From assembly GCF_000585255.1 (NCBI RefSeq), contig NZ_JANL01000034.1, forward strand, positions 1 through 43,146: 43,146 nucleotides of DNA, read 5' to 3'. The notes under the pieces were generated by a model that did no database searches, was not told the origin of the DNA, and saw nothing but the letters and a program-made list of their open reading frames with translations. This stretch comes from Alkalibacterium sp. AK22. Its GTDB lineage: Bacteria > Bacillota > Bacilli > Lactobacillales > Carnobacteriaceae_A. Position numbers and translations under genes: made by a program. Below are positions 1 to 9,478 of the stretch, one piece after another. How positions within the stretch are numbered: position 1 is the first letter of the stretch; each line of letters opens with the position of its first letter.

Positions 1-507
1 GCGACACGCTGAGTAGAATCGCCCGCGACAACGGAACAACCGTATCGAGCCTGCTGGCTTTGAACAACTTGAGCAGCGACCGGATCTTTATCGGCCAGTC
101 ATTGAAAGTTAACAGCACAGTTGCGGCGCCAGAAACAGGCCAGCCTGAAGTGAAAGAGTCGGTATATACCGTACGCTCCGGTGACACATTGAGTAGAATC
201 GCCCGCGACAACGGAACAACCGTATCGAGCCTGTTGGCTTTAAACAACTTGAGCAGCGACCGGATTTTTATCGGCCAGTCATTGAAAGTTAACGGCACAG
301 TTGCGGCGCCAGAAACAAGCCAGCCTGAAGTGAAAGAGTCGGTATATACCGTACGCTCCGGCGACACGCTGAGTAGAATCGCCCGCGACAACGGAACAAC
401 CGTATAGAGCCCGCGACAACGGAACAACCGTATCGAGCCTGCTGGCTTTGAACAACTTGAGCAGCGACCGGATCTTTATCGGCCAGTCATTGAAAGTTAA
501 TGGCACA
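1..507 (+). repeat. 180-bp tandem repeat encoding LysM units
   Basis: Positions 1-180, 181-360 and 361 onward are near-identical copies with a period of exactly 180 bp. They differ by a few substitutions, for example GCGACACGCT against GTGACACATT. The third copy carries the extra 28 bp. Copies this similar suggest recent expansion or gene conversion. Confidence 0.9.
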
Positions 508-900
508 GTTGCGGCGCCAGTAACAGGTAAACCAGTTCAGGAAGCGGTTAGACCTGTACAGCAGCCTGCCCAAGAGTCTAGAGCGTCCGCCTACACGGTT
601 AAAGCTGGGGATACGCTAAGTGGTATAGCGCGTTCCCTGAGTGTGACAGTGAATGAACTGAAAGAGTGGAATCAGCTTTCCAGTGACATCATTTTCGTCA
701 ACCAGAGACTGAGTATTCAAAAAGCGGATCAAAAACCGGTTGATAATACAATAAAAGTAACCAGCTACACTGTTCAGCCCGGCGACACACTCTCTCATCT
801 AGCCAGACGCTTCAACACGACAGCCCGTGAATTGATGACAGTGAATAGTTTGTCGACCGACCTGATATTTGTGAATCAGCAGCTGCAGCTCCCACAGTAA
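1..900 (+). pseudogene. LysM-repeat cell-wall protein, 3' end only, frameshifted
   Basis: The reading frame is open from the window edge, so the N-terminus, where any catalytic domain would lie, is outside. Five LysM units are visible, each with a YTVxxGDTLSxIA start and an xIFxxQxL end. Units 1 to 3 are almost identical 180-bp (60-aa) copies joined by an APETxQPEVKES linker. Units 4 (about 590-720) and 5 (about 766-897) are diverged. LysM domains bind the GlcNAc backbone of peptidoglycan, so the parent protein is probably a secreted wall hydrolase or adhesin; which one cannot be told from here. In unit 3 a 28-bp duplication (25-nt copies at 381-405 and 409-433) shifts the frame, and a TAG follows at 405-407. 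The original frame resumes one base over and runs to the TAA at 898-900. Either the gene is truncated in nature or the repeats were mis-assembled. Confidence 0.8.
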
Positions 901-961
901 ACAGAAGCAGTACAAAGGACCAAGGCTTTGCAGTAGTTGCTGATACGCTTTTGACTGCAGT

Positions 962-991
962 ATTGCAGAAGGGGTCTGGCTCTGGTAAAAT
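962..991 (+). promoter_or_regulatory. Promoter of the leuS T-box leader
   Basis: An extended -10 (TGGTAAAAT, 983-991) has a weak -35 (TTGCAG, 962-967) 18 bp upstream. It lies just before the T-box stem I region, as expected for a T-box controlled gene. Confidence 0.5.
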
Positions 992-997
992 GAACAA

Positions 998-1259
998 GAA
1001 TAGAAGAAAAAACAATACAGTGCGCAGGAGTATTAGGTCAGACTTTTTTCTAGAGAGTGTATGGGTGGTGGAAATACACAAAAAGTTAGCTGAACTCGCC
1101 TGCAAGTTGCTTTCGGGAATTAAAGTACCGTTAGCCGTTCTCCACGTTAAAGAGAAGAGGCTGTCGCCTTTTTTTATGAAGGTCGGCAGTGAACTTAGGT
1201 GGTACCGCGATGAATAACGCCCTATGGACGACAGGAAACTGTTGTCTGTAGGGTTTTTT
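998..1259 (+). promoter_or_regulatory. Leucine T-box riboswitch
   Basis: The conserved T-box sequence AGGTGGTACCGCG is at 1197-1209. Upstream are stem I landmarks: AGAGAGT near 1052 and GGTGGAAATAC near 1067. The specifier loop reads GAACTCGCC (1092-1100), giving CUC, a leucine codon, at 1095-1097, which matches the leuS gene downstream. A terminator hairpin at 1219-1259 (CCCTATGGACGACAG, GAAA loop, CTGTTGTCTGTAGGG, T-run) would form on charged tRNA-Leu. Uncharged tRNA-Leu would stabilise the antiterminator and allow readthrough. Confidence 0.93.
1219..1259 (+). terminator. T-box attenuator terminator before leuS
   Basis: A GC-rich stem of about 15 bp with a GAAA loop is followed by TTTTTT. 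It lies between the T-box sequence and the leuS ribosome binding site (AAAGGAG, near 1267). Confidence 0.85.
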
Positions 1260-1282
1260 AATATAAAAGGAGTGTTAGGATA

Positions 1283-3700
1283 ATGACGTTTGATCATAAA
1301 ACAATAGAAAAAAAGTGGCAGGACTTCTGGGATAAACACCAGACGTTTAAAACGACAGAAGAGGAAGATAAGGAGTATTTTTATGCACTGGACATGTTTC
1401 CTTATCCATCCGGTCAAGGTCTGCACGTAGGTCATCCAGAAGGGTATACGGCAACAGATATCGTATCACGAATGAAACGGGCTCAAGGCTATAACGTCTT
1501 GCACCCGATGGGGTGGGATGCGTTTGGCTTGCCGGCTGAGCAGTATGCACTGGATACCGGGAACGATCCGGCAGAATTTACTGAGCAGAATATCCAGACA
1601 TTTAAGCGTCAAATCAAATCGCTTGGTTTCAGTTATGACTGGGAAAAAGAAATTAATACAACGGACCCTGACTATTACAAATGGACTCAGTGGATTTTTA
1701 CGAAGCTGGTAGAAAAGGACCTGGCATATGAAGCAGAAGTTCCAGTCAACTGGTGTCCGGCATTAGGCACAGTATTGGCTAATGAAGAAGTCATCGACGG
1801 GAAATCAGAGCGTGGCGGACATCCGGTCTACCGCAAGCCAATGAAACAGTGGATGCTGAAAATTACGGCTTACGCGGACCGCCTGCTTGATGACTTGGAA
1901 GAAGTCAACTGGCCTGAACATATCAAAGACATGCAAAGAAACTGGATCGGCAAATCAGAAGGAGCGGAAATTACCTTTAAGGTTAAAGATTCCGAGCACA
2001 CCTTTGATGTCTTTACTACGCGTCCGGACACGCTGTTCGGCGCAACCTACGCCGTACTGGCGCCAGAATCCGATCTGGTCGATCAGATCACCACACCAGA
2101 GCAAGCAGAAGCAGTAGAAGCTTACCGCAAAGAAGCCAATCTGAAATCTGATCTGGAACGAACTGACTTAAACAAAAACAAAACCGGAGTCTTTACAGGC
2201 GCGTATGCAGTCAATCCTGTCACTGATGAAACAATGCCGATCTGGATTGCCGACTATGTTCTTGCTTCCTACGGTACGGGTTCAATCATGGCAGTGCCGG
2301 CGCATGACGAGCGCGACTATGAATTTGCCCAAAAATACGACCTTGAAATCCGCCCAGTCATCGAGGGGGGGGACACGGATGAGGAGGCCTACACAGGTGA
2401 TGGTCTGCACATCAATTCAGATTTTATTAACGGTCTGAATCAAAAAGAAGCGACTGATAAAATTATTTCTTTCCTTGAAGAAAAGCAGCTTGGAAGTCAG
2501 AAGACAACTTACCGTTTGAGAGACTGGCTGTTTGCCAGACAGCGTTACTGGGGCGAACCAATCCCGGTTATTCACTGGGAAGACGGCACGACTTCGACCG
2601 TTCCGGAAGAGGAACTGCCGGTTACTCTGCCGAAAACAAAAGAAATCAAACCATCCGGCACTGGAGAATCACCACTGGCGATCATTGACGAATGGGTTAA
2701 TGTCGTGGATGAAAAAACTGGCCTGAAAGGCAAGCGGGATACCAATACGATGCCACAGTGGGCAGGCAGCTCCTGGTACTTCCTGCGCTTTATCGATCCG
2801 CATAACCCTGATCAGTTGGCAGATCCGGAAAAAATCAAGAAATGGCTGCCGGTCGATCTGTATATCGGTGGAGCCGAACACGCTGTACTACATCTCTTGT
2901 ATGCCCGTTTCTGGCATAAATTCCTGTACGATCTGGGAATCGTGCCGACAAAGGAACCGTTTGAAAAGCTTTATAATCAGGGCATGATCCTGGGCGAAAA
3001 TAATGAGAAAATGTCCAAGTCCAAAGGCAATGTAGTTAATCCGGATGTGGTCGTGGAAGCTTACGGGGCGGATACTTTGCGTTTATATGAAATGTTTATG
3101 GGCCCGCTGGATGCGGCAATTGCCTGGAGCGAAGACGGCCTGGAAGGCTCGCGCAAGTTTTTGGACCGGGTATGGCGTCTGTTTATCGATGAAAACGGTC
3201 GGGTAAGAGACCGCATCACGACCTACAACGACAAGTCCTTGGAAGTCGTCTACCACCAGACCGTCAAAAAAGTGACGGAAGACTACGATAACCTGCAGTT
3301 TAATACAGCTATTTCGCAGCTGATGGTCTTTGTCAATGCAGCCTACAAGGCCGATGGACTGCCGCTGGAATACGTGAAAGGCTTTATCCAGCTGCTGGCC
3401 CCGATTGCCCCCCATGTATCTGAAGAATTGTGGAGTCTGATCATTCAGTCGGGACTGAGTTTGGCTTATGAAAGCTGGCCAACTTATGATGAAACCAAGC
3501 TGGTCACAGATGAAGTGGAGGTTGTTTTCCAGGTTAATGGCAAGGTTCGTGCCCGGGCTCAGGCATCCAAGTCCGTGTCAAAAGATGCGCTTCAGGAAAT
3601 GGCTATGCAAGACGGCAAGATCCAGGAAATGTTGGAAGGAAAAACGGTCCGTAAAGTGATTGTGGTTCCCGGTAAGCTGGTCAATATTGTTGCCAATTAA
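1283..3700 (+). CDS. leuS: Leucyl-tRNA synthetase
   Basis: Cytoplasmic class I aminoacyl-tRNA synthetase that charges tRNA-Leu with leucine using ATP. The 805-aa length is normal for bacterial LeuRS. The HIGH-type signature reads HVGH at residues 48-51 and KMSKS is at 576-580. The CP1 editing region lies roughly between residues 220 and 400 ([21 protein letters not shown]). The C-terminal tail reads [14 protein letters not shown], as in the family. The ATG follows an AAAGGAG site. Transcription is controlled by the Leu T-box directly upstream, and the gene has its own terminator at 3711-3742. Confidence 0.98.
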   Translation: MTFDHKTIEKKWQDFWDKHQTFKTTEEEDKEYFYALDMFPYPSGQGLHVGHPEGYTATDIVSRMKRAQGYNVLHPMGWDAFGLPAEQYALDTGNDPAEFTEQNIQTFKRQIKSLGFSYDWEKEINTTDPDYYKWTQWIFTKLVEKDLAYEAEVPVNWCPALGTVLANEEVIDGKSERGGHPVYRKPMKQWMLKITAYADRLLDDLEEVNWPEHIKDMQRNWIGKSEGAEITFKVKDSEHTFDVFTTRPDTLFGATYAVLAPESDLVDQITTPEQAEAVEAYRKEANLKSDLERTDLNKNKTGVFTGAYAVNPVTDETMPIWIADYVLASYGTGSIMAVPAHDERDYEFAQKYDLEIRPVIEGGDTDEEAYTGDGLHINSDFINGLNQKEATDKIISFLEEKQLGSQKTTYRLRDWLFARQRYWGEPIPVIHWEDGTTSTVPEEELPVTLPKTKEIKPSGTGESPLAIIDEWVNVVDEKTGLKGKRDTNTMPQWAGSSWYFLRFIDPHNPDQLADPEKIKKWLPVDLYIGGAEHAVLHLLYARFWHKFLYDLGIVPTKEPFEKLYNQGMILGENNEKMSKSKGNVVNPDVVVEAYGADTLRLYEMFMGPLDAAIAWSEDGLEGSRKFLDRVWRLFIDENGRVRDRITTYNDKSLEVVYHQTVKKVTEDYDNLQFNTAISQLMVFVNAAYKADGLPLEYVKGFIQLLAPIAPHVSEELWSLIIQSGLSLAYESWPTYDETKLVTDEVEVVFQVNGKVRARAQASKSVSKDALQEMAMQDGKIQEMLEGKTVRKVIVVPGKLVNIVAN

Positions 3701-3710
3701 ATAGAGGATA

Positions 3711-3742
3711 GAAAAAGGGGAGGCCATGTTCTTCCCTTTTTT
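3711..3742 (+). terminator. leuS terminator
   Basis: AAAAAGGGGA and TTCCCTTTTTT arms flank a short loop and end in a T-run, 11 bp after the leuS stop. Confidence 0.75.
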
Positions 3743-3767
3743 ATCCAGCATAAAGTGAGGAAAAGAA

Positions 3768-5531
3768 ATGAAAAAGCAGGAAGGCTTGAAAACACCGACT
3801 AAGCAGGACCTGAAGCAGTTTGTGGAACTGGTTTGGTCTACCAATATATCAAAAGCGCTGATTGCTGTAGGACTGACCGGCAGTCTGCTCACTACAGCGA
3901 CACAACTGGCTATTCCGCTGATTACGCAGCGCTTCATTGACGGGATTGCATTCGACCAATTTACTCCCTGGATGGCCATACTGATTTTGGGCATATTTAT
4001 CGTACAAGTCGTATTCAACGGCTTTTCAAATTATGTACTGCATAAAATCGGGCAGAAAGTTGTTGCGGGTCTCAGACGCTTTTTATGGGAAAAAGTTATC
4101 AGACTGCCAGTTGATTTCTTTGACCGGCACGCATCCGGAGAAGTTGTAAGCCGGATCACCAATGATACAACAATCGTCCAGAATTTGATCTCGTCCTTTT
4201 TCCCCCAGTTTATTAATGGGATCCTGTCCTTAAGCGGTATCGTCATTATCCTAGTTCTGATGGACTGGCAGATGACTGTGGTGATGCTGACGGCTGTCCC
4301 CCTGGCTTTCGCCCTGACACGCCCCTTGGGTAGACGAATCTCTTTGGTTTCGCGTGAAATGCAGGATGAAACGGCAGCATTTTCTGGTAAAATCCAACAG
4401 ACCATTGCTGAGATCCGGTTGATGAAATCATCGACGGCTGAGCAGTTTGAAAAAGAACGGGGCGAGGAAGACATTGCCCGCTTGTACCGCCTGGGTCTTA
4501 GGGAAGGAAAATACATGGCCATTATTGGGCCGCTTATCTATTCCATGATGCTCGGGGTAATTGTCTTTGTGATTGGATACGGAGGGGTGAGGGTTGCGCA
4601 GGGAGAAATGTCGACTGGCCAGCTGGTTGCTTTTTTACTGTATCTGTTTCAGATCACTTTTCCCATCACAGTATTCATGAACTTCTTTATGCAGATGCAG
4701 AAGGCAGCCGGGGCAACTGACCGCATTTCTTCGATTCTTAAAGAAGAGGAGGAAGTCAAGCAGCAAGGTCAGGATGCATCCTTGTCCGGTCAACCGATTA
4801 TATTTGACCAGGTCAGTTTCGGCTACGCAAAAAACCAGGAAGTGATCCGGAATATATCTTTTGAGGCAAGGCCAGGTGAAAAAGTGGCTTTTGCCGGTCC
4901 CAGTGGTGGGGGGAAATCTACCTTGTTTGCTCTGCTGGAACGTTTTTATACACCGGACAGCGGAGAGATTCGACTAGGGAATCAATCTATAGAAGGTATT
5001 GCTTTGTCTTCCTGGAGAAAGCAGATTGGTTATGTCTCGCAGGAAAATGCCATGATGTCGGGCACAATCCGTTCCAATATCTGCTATGGTTTGCCGGCGG
5101 CCGATAAGATACCGGATGAGCGACTATGGGAAGTATTGGAGATGGCTTATGCCAAAGAATTTGTTGCCGGCCTTCCCGATCAGCTGGATGAAGTGATTGG
5201 GGAACGTGGAGTAAAACTTTCTGGCGGTCAGCGGCAGCGAATCAATATCGCTAGGGCCTTTTTAAGAGACCCGAAAGTGTTGATGATGGATGAAGCAACA
5301 GCTAATCTGGACAGCCGTTCAGAGAAAAAAGTGTCTCAGGCACTGAATAATCTGATGGAGGGCCGGACGACCTTTGTCATTGCCCACCGTCTCAGCACGA
5401 TTGTAGATGCGGACATTATTCTCTTTGTAGAACAAGGAAGACTGACCGGTAAAGGAACACACCAGGAACTGATGGATTCACATAACATTTACCGGTCATT
5501 TGCTAGTCAGCAGCTGTCGGACGAAGTATAA
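3768..5531 (+). CDS. ABC exporter half-transporter (LmrA/MsbA type)
   Basis: A 587-aa fused permease-ATPase. About six hydrophobic segments fill residues 20-310. The nucleotide-binding domain has Walker A GPSGGGKST (about 377-385), signature LSGGQRQR, Walker B VLMMDEAT with the catalytic Glu, and an H-loop IAHRLS. All ATPase motifs are canonical, so it probably works as a homodimer, unlike the pair at 39199-42740. Members of the family export drugs, lipids or peptides; the substrate cannot be told from sequence. The gene is monocistronic, between the leuS terminator and the hairpins at 5537-5649, with an AGGAAAAG site before ATG. Confidence 0.9.
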   Translation: MKKQEGLKTPTKQDLKQFVELVWSTNISKALIAVGLTGSLLTTATQLAIPLITQRFIDGIAFDQFTPWMAILILGIFIVQVVFNGFSNYVLHKIGQKVVAGLRRFLWEKVIRLPVDFFDRHASGEVVSRITNDTTIVQNLISSFFPQFINGILSLSGIVIILVLMDWQMTVVMLTAVPLAFALTRPLGRRISLVSREMQDETAAFSGKIQQTIAEIRLMKSSTAEQFEKERGEEDIARLYRLGLREGKYMAIIGPLIYSMMLGVIVFVIGYGGVRVAQGEMSTGQLVAFLLYLFQITFPITVFMNFFMQMQKAAGATDRISSILKEEEEVKQQGQDASLSGQPIIFDQVSFGYAKNQEVIRNISFEARPGEKVAFAGPSGGGKSTLFALLERFYTPDSGEIRLGNQSIEGIALSSWRKQIGYVSQENAMMSGTIRSNICYGLPAADKIPDERLWEVLEMAYAKEFVAGLPDQLDEVIGERGVKLSGGQRQRINIARAFLRDPKVLMMDEATANLDSRSEKKVSQALNNLMEGRTTFVIAHRLSTIVDADIILFVEQGRLTGKGTHQELMDSHNIYRSFASQQLSDEV

Positions 5532-5536
5532 GACAG

Positions 5537-5569
5537 TAATTTGTCAATCCATAGACAATTGACAAATTA
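5537..5569. repeat. Perfect 12-bp inverted repeat
   Basis: TAATTTGTCAAT (5537-5548) and ATTGACAAATTA (5558-5569) pair perfectly across a 9-nt loop, 6 bp after the ABC exporter stop. No T-run follows, so it is a poor intrinsic terminator. It could be an RNA-stabilising hairpin or an operator. Confidence 0.7.
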
Positions 5570-5623
5570 TCCTGTGAAAAGATTGCACCAGGAAATATAA
5601 AGCAGTAAAATAGAGTCTGCGAT

Positions 5624-5649
5624 AAAAGGAGCATCAGGCTCCTTTTTTC
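5624..5649 (+). terminator. Terminator after the ABC exporter
   Basis: A short stem, GGAGC-ATCAG-GCTCC, with an A-tract before it and TTTTTT after it. Confidence 0.7.
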
Positions 5650-5720
5650 TGTGAAAATAAATTGAGCATTTTAGCCTGCAGCAACTAGTCAGTAGGCATC
5701 ATGTGAAAAGAGGGTACAAA

Positions 5721-7382
5721 ATGGACGTGGAATCACCAAAAACAATGACAGACAAACGGTCCCATGATCAGAAAATGGTCAGTGGGACGGCCTGGATGAC
5801 AGCCGGTAGTATGGTGTCAAGGATTCTCGGCGCACTATACATCATCCCCTGGTTCGCCTGGATGGGAGGTCAGGGTCCGGGAGATGCCGCTAACGCGCTT
5901 TATCAGATGGGGTATACACCATATGGTTTCTTTCTAGCGCTGGCAACAGCAGGAGTGCCCAGCGCGATTTCCAAGCAAGTCAGCTATTATAATGCTTTGG
6001 GAGAGTATGAAGTATCCAAGTCGATTTACAAACAAGGTCTGAAAATCATGGCCTTCACTGGCGTCTTGTCAGCAGTGGTGATGTTCATCATCGCTCCGGT
6101 TCTGGCTGAAGCCAGTCCTTCAGCTAATGCCGGTGAAGCGGTGCTGGTCATGCGGGCGTTGACGCCGGCTTTGCTGATCATTCCGGCGCAAAGTGTGACC
6201 AGGGGCTTTATTCAGGGGCATAATACTATGGCGCCGTCCGCGATCTCCCAGATTTTGGAGCAGCTGTCGCGGATCATCTTCCTGCTTTCCACAGTGTACT
6301 TGATTCGTCAGGTATACGGGGGAGAAGTTGTTACAGCTGTAGCCTTTTCGACTTTTGCTGCCTTTATCGGAGCTGTCTTTTCCCTGATATACCTTGGCTA
6401 TACACTGAAGAGAATGAAGACAGCATTTAATTTTGACCCATCTGAGAGCAAAGGCGAAGTGTCGGTATCGCCCAACGAACTGATTGTCAACATCATCAAG
6501 ACATCGATCCCCTTTATTGTAATCGCAACAGGGATTATTGTGTTCCAGATTGTAGACCAGCTGACTTACGGTCCGCTGATGAATCTGTTTTCTGATATGG
6601 ATGAGGGGATGATCGAGCAGACTTACGGGATCACTCAGGCCAATGCGCATAAGCTGATTATGGTGCTGACGTCCTTCGGGACAGCGATGTCGATTGCATC
6701 TGTTCCATTAATCAGTGACCTGATTGCCAAAAATAATATGAATGAAGTCAGAAGGCAGTTTTCCAAAGGCATTCAGCTGCTGCTGTTTGCTATGTTCCCA
6801 GCGGCGATTGGTATGGCCGTCGTAGCTGAACCGCTGTACACGATTTTTTACGGTCATAACCCGTTGGGTACAGGCATTACTCAGGTTTCGGCCATCATGA
6901 GTATTTTTGTGGCCTTGTATGCAGTCCTGGGTAATATGCTGCAGGCAGCGAATTTGACGCGGCCCGCTATCAAAGCTTTATTTATCGGTCTTATCGTTAA
7001 GCTAGTCACACAAGTTGTCTTTGTCGGGCTAACGGGTCCTTACGGTATGCTGCTGTCGGCCATTGCCGGCTTTGGCGTCAGCTGTTTCCTGATGATGCGA
7101 ATCATGCATAAGCACACACACTATTCGGCAAAAAGGCTGTTTAGACGGTCGCTTCTGATTCTGATCCTGTCTTTGGTGATGGGGTTAGGAACCTTTGCTG
7201 CCAAGCTGGGTCTTGGGATGATATTCAATTTCCAGATCCCGTTGCATTCACTCATCAGTCTGATGATACTGGCAGCGGTAGGCATGGCTATTTACGGCTA
7301 TTTATCTTTAAAAACGAAACTTGCTGACCGGTTGATCGGGTCTCAGGCCAATCGTGTCCGGCGAAAATTGAGAATGAGCTGA
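5721..7382 (+). CDS. murJ: MurJ/YtgP-like lipid II flippase (MOP superfamily)
   Basis: A 553-aa polytopic membrane protein with about 14 hydrophobic segments, of the polysaccharide-biosynthesis branch of the MATE/MOP superfamily. The N-terminal motif GTAWMTAGSMVSRILGALYIIPW is typical of the SpoVB/YtgP/MurJ group (shown here only as the family signature). YtgP is a known lipid II flippase in Bacillus, and this gene's place next to an RsuA-type synthase and near leuS resembles the Firmicutes ytgP region. An in-frame GTG lies at 5703, but AAGAGGG at 5708-5714 favours the ATG at 5721. The exact substrate, lipid II or another polyprenyl-linked sugar, is inferred. Confidence 0.8.
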   Translation: MDVESPKTMTDKRSHDQKMVSGTAWMTAGSMVSRILGALYIIPWFAWMGGQGPGDAANALYQMGYTPYGFFLALATAGVPSAISKQVSYYNALGEYEVSKSIYKQGLKIMAFTGVLSAVVMFIIAPVLAEASPSANAGEAVLVMRALTPALLIIPAQSVTRGFIQGHNTMAPSAISQILEQLSRIIFLLSTVYLIRQVYGGEVVTAVAFSTFAAFIGAVFSLIYLGYTLKRMKTAFNFDPSESKGEVSVSPNELIVNIIKTSIPFIVIATGIIVFQIVDQLTYGPLMNLFSDMDEGMIEQTYGITQANAHKLIMVLTSFGTAMSIASVPLISDLIAKNNMNEVRRQFSKGIQLLLFAMFPAAIGMAVVAEPLYTIFYGHNPLGTGITQVSAIMSIFVALYAVLGNMLQAANLTRPAIKALFIGLIVKLVTQVVFVGLTGPYGMLLSAIAGFGVSCFLMMRIMHKHTHYSAKRLFRRSLLILILSLVMGLGTFAAKLGLGMIFNFQIPLHSLISLMILAAVGMAIYGYLSLKTKLADRLIGSQANRVRRKLRMS

Positions 7383-7392
7383 TTCTTTTACT

Positions 7393-7437
7393 GACCGCCC
7401 TTTCAGTCCTGTTTGTGGCTGAAAAGGGCGGTTTTTA
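7393..7437 (+). terminator. Terminator after murJ
   Basis: ACCGCCCTTTCAG and CTGAAAAGGGCGGT form a long stem followed by TTTTTAC. It separates murJ from the pseudouridine synthase gene. Confidence 0.85.
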
Positions 7438-7466
7438 CAAAAATATGTGTAATGAAAGGTGTTTGT

Positions 7467-8186
7467 ATGAGATTAGATAAACTGCTCGCGCATAGCGGGC
7501 TGGGGACAAGAAAAGAAGTCAAGAAACTGATGAAGACTAAGATTGTAAAAGTCAATGGGGAAGTCGTGACGGATCCGAAGGTCCATGTTGAACCTGACCA
7601 GGATCAGGTCTCTGTTGGAGGAGAGCCTCTGGATTATCAGGAATTTGTTTATTTTATGATGAACAAGCCTCAGGGTGTCATCAGTGCAACTGAAGATCTG
7701 ATGCACGAGACAGTCCTGGACTTGCTTGAAATGCAGGACAGTCTGCAGGAGCCGCACCCGGTCGGAAGACTCGATATCGATACGGAAGGACTTTTGATCC
7801 TGACTAATGACGGCAAGCTGACACACCGCCTGCTGTCTCCCAAAAAGCATGTCGACAAACTTTACTATGCCAAGGTTGAAGGAGTTGTAACAGAAGCAGA
7901 CGTAGACGCTTTCAAAGAAGGCGTCACCCTCGATGACGACTATCACACACTGCCAGCTGACCTTGAAATCGTCAGCATCGATGAGGAAAGGCAGCTGTCT
8001 GAGATCAGACTGACAATCAGGGAAGGTAAATTTCATCAGGTCAAGCGAATGATGCAGTCAGTCGGCAAGGAAGTTGTCTACCTCAAGCGCCTGTCAATGG
8101 GACCGTTGGAACTGGATGATAAGCTGGAACTGGGAACTTATCGCGAATTAACTAAAGAAGAAATCAGGCAGCTGAAAGAAGCCTGA
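7467..8186 (+). CDS. RsuA/RluB-family rRNA pseudouridine synthase
   Basis: A 239-aa enzyme that isomerises a specific uridine in rRNA to pseudouridine. An N-terminal S4 RNA-binding domain (MRLDKLLAHSGLGTRKEVKK, residues 1-45) precedes the catalytic domain. The catalytic Asp is in GRLDIDTEGLLILTNDG near residue 100. The open frame extends upstream to 7413, but that stretch overlaps the murJ terminator. GAAAGGTG at 7454-7461 sits at the right distance from the ATG at 7467. By family it probably acts on 16S rRNA (RsuA) rather than 23S; the sequence alone does not decide this. Confidence 0.9.
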   Translation: MRLDKLLAHSGLGTRKEVKKLMKTKIVKVNGEVVTDPKVHVEPDQDQVSVGGEPLDYQEFVYFMMNKPQGVISATEDLMHETVLDLLEMQDSLQEPHPVGRLDIDTEGLLILTNDGKLTHRLLSPKKHVDKLYYAKVEGVVTEADVDAFKEGVTLDDDYHTLPADLEIVSIDEERQLSEIRLTIREGKFHQVKRMMQSVGKEVVYLKRLSMGPLELDDKLELGTYRELTKEEIRQLKEA

Positions 8187-8217
8187 AGCCTCAGGAACTG
8201 ATCATAGAGCCGCACAT

Positions 8218-8271
8218 AAGCAAAAGAGTCTGAACGATTCCCTTGGGGAAAACGTTCAGACTCTTTTGCTT
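8218..8271. terminator. Bidirectional terminator between convergent genes
   Basis: A perfect 19-bp stem (8218-8236 with 8253-8271) around a 16-nt loop has an A-tract and a T-tract that serve both strands. It ends the pseudouridine synthase gene and overlaps the stop of the minus-strand membrane protein. Confidence 0.85.
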
Positions 8272-8533
8272 ACATAAAGAAGGTACTCAGGATCAAGGCA
8301 GCAAAACCGGCAGCGATATAGGTAAATGCCAAAGCCATCGTCCAGCGCATTTTTTTCTTGTCCTGTTCATGTTCCTCATGAGTCACATGGGTGCTGGCCT
8401 GGGGCATCGACCAGATAGAGAAGAGGAAGAAGCCGGCAATGCCAAAAAAGTACAGCAGCTGCAGATCCATTATCATCAGTAAGAAGCCCAGCAGGAAGAC
8501 CCAGAGGCAGTTGATCCAAATATTCGTTTTCAT
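8270..8533 (-). CDS. Small membrane protein of unknown function
   Basis: An 87-aa protein I do not recognise. Residues 5-27 and 28-42 are strongly hydrophobic (WVFLLGFLLMIMDLQLLYFF). A charged loop rich in His, Glu and Lys follows (HVTHEEHEQDKKK, about 49-61), then a third membrane segment (about 65-85). An AAGGAC site lies about 9 nt before the ATG. A plus-strand ORF over the same bases lacks sensible composition and is rejected. Loose coupling with nnrD on the same strand is possible, but about 100 bp separate them. Confidence 0.65.
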   Translation of the reverse strand: MKTNIWINCLWVFLLGFLLMIMDLQLLYFFGIAGFFLFSIWSMPQASTHVTHEEHEQDKKKMRWTMALAFTYIAAGFAALILSTFFM

Positions 8534-8629
8534 CGTTCACAGTCCTTCGCTTGTTACTTGCTATCCTTTATTGTACCGTGCCGTCTGCCGGATGACAACT
8601 CCTTTAAAACAGGATCAACTGAGCTGGTT

Positions 8630-9478
8630 CTAGATAAAACTCAGCCGGCTTGAGCGCCTGGTGAATTCCTTCATCGTAAAGGGAATCTGGCGGATGATGT
8701 CGGTAGGCAGGGTAACGTACTGATTCCTTGCCAGTTCATCGGCGATATAGCTGTGTAGGAAGACGGCGGACAAAACAGCATGCTTCTGATTGCTGAATTG
8801 CGCCAGGAAGCCGGCTGTCATACCTGCCAGGGTGTCTCCCATGCCACCGGTAGCCATGGCGGGATTACCGGCAGTATTCTGCCAGATTTCATCACCATAG
8901 TAAACTTCCGTACGGCTTTTTTTAAGAACCACAATCGCCTCCAGTTCTCGGGCTTTGGCATGATTGGTCTCCAGATACTGCTCATCTATGGACAGCCCGG
9001 TCAAAGTCCGCCACTCTCCCAGATGAGGTGTAAAGACTAGCTGAGCCTGGGGCTTGGGCAGATCCTCGTTTACATGAAGATATATGGCATCCCCGTCCAG
9101 AAGCAGGATCTGATCCTCTTCAACGGATGCATAGACAGCTTTCAGAACTTCAAGCGACCGCTCATCCCGTCCTAGTCCGGGACCTACTACGATGACATCC
9201 ATCGTATCGACCGTTTCCTTCAGCTTCTTTAAATCGTGCATGGACAGAAACATGGCTTCCGGCAGACGGGCATGCAGAGCGGACTGGTTGCTAAGGTCAG
9301 TCGCCACAGTCACCAGACCGGCCCCGCTATACACACCGGCCGAGGCTGACAGGATGATCGCCCCGCCCATCTGCTGATTGCCTCCGACAAACAGCACCCG
9401 TCCATAAGTGCCTTTGTAGCTTTCTTTTTTCCGCTTGGGAATAAAGCCCTCGACTTTTTCCCGGGTAATCTTATCCAT
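8630..9478 (-). CDS. nnrD: ADP/ATP-dependent NAD(P)H-hydrate dehydratase
   Basis: A cytoplasmic repair enzyme that dehydrates damaged NAD(P)HX back to NAD(P)H using a nucleoside phosphate. The 282-aa ribokinase-like protein has the family motifs VLFVGGNQQMGGAIILSA near the N-terminus, VVGPGLGRD in the middle and NPAMATGGMGDTLAG near residue 215. The epimerase domain (NnrE) that is fused in some species is absent. An in-frame ATG lies 6 codons upstream, but AAAGGAGGG stands just before the ATG whose A is at 9478, and this decides the start. Confidence 0.93.
   Translation of the reverse strand: MDKITREKVEGFIPKRKKESYKGTYGRVLFVGGNQQMGGAIILSASAGVYSGAGLVTVATDLSNQSALHARLPEAMFLSMHDLKKLKETVDTMDVIVVGPGLGRDERSLEVLKAVYASVEEDQILLLDGDAIYLHVNEDLPKPQAQLVFTPHLGEWRTLTGLSIDEQYLETNHAKARELEAIVVLKKSRTEVYYGDEIWQNTAGNPAMATGGMGDTLAGMTAGFLAQFSNQKHAVLSAVFLHSYIADELARNQYVTLPTDIIRQIPFTMKEFTRRSSRLSFI

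Noticed and set aside
951-1217. Plus-strand ORF of 88 codons before leuS
   Set aside because: It covers the T-box leader and ends in the T-box sequence; no ribosome site.
812-1435. Minus-strand ORF of 207 codons
   Set aside because: It is a shadow of the LysM gene end, the T-box and the leuS start.
5703-5720. GTG start for murJ at 5703
   Set aside because: No ribosome site precedes it, while AAGAGGG fits the ATG at 5721.
8243-8482. Plus-strand 79-aa ORF
   Set aside because: It overlaps the minus-strand membrane protein, whose composition is clearly protein-like.
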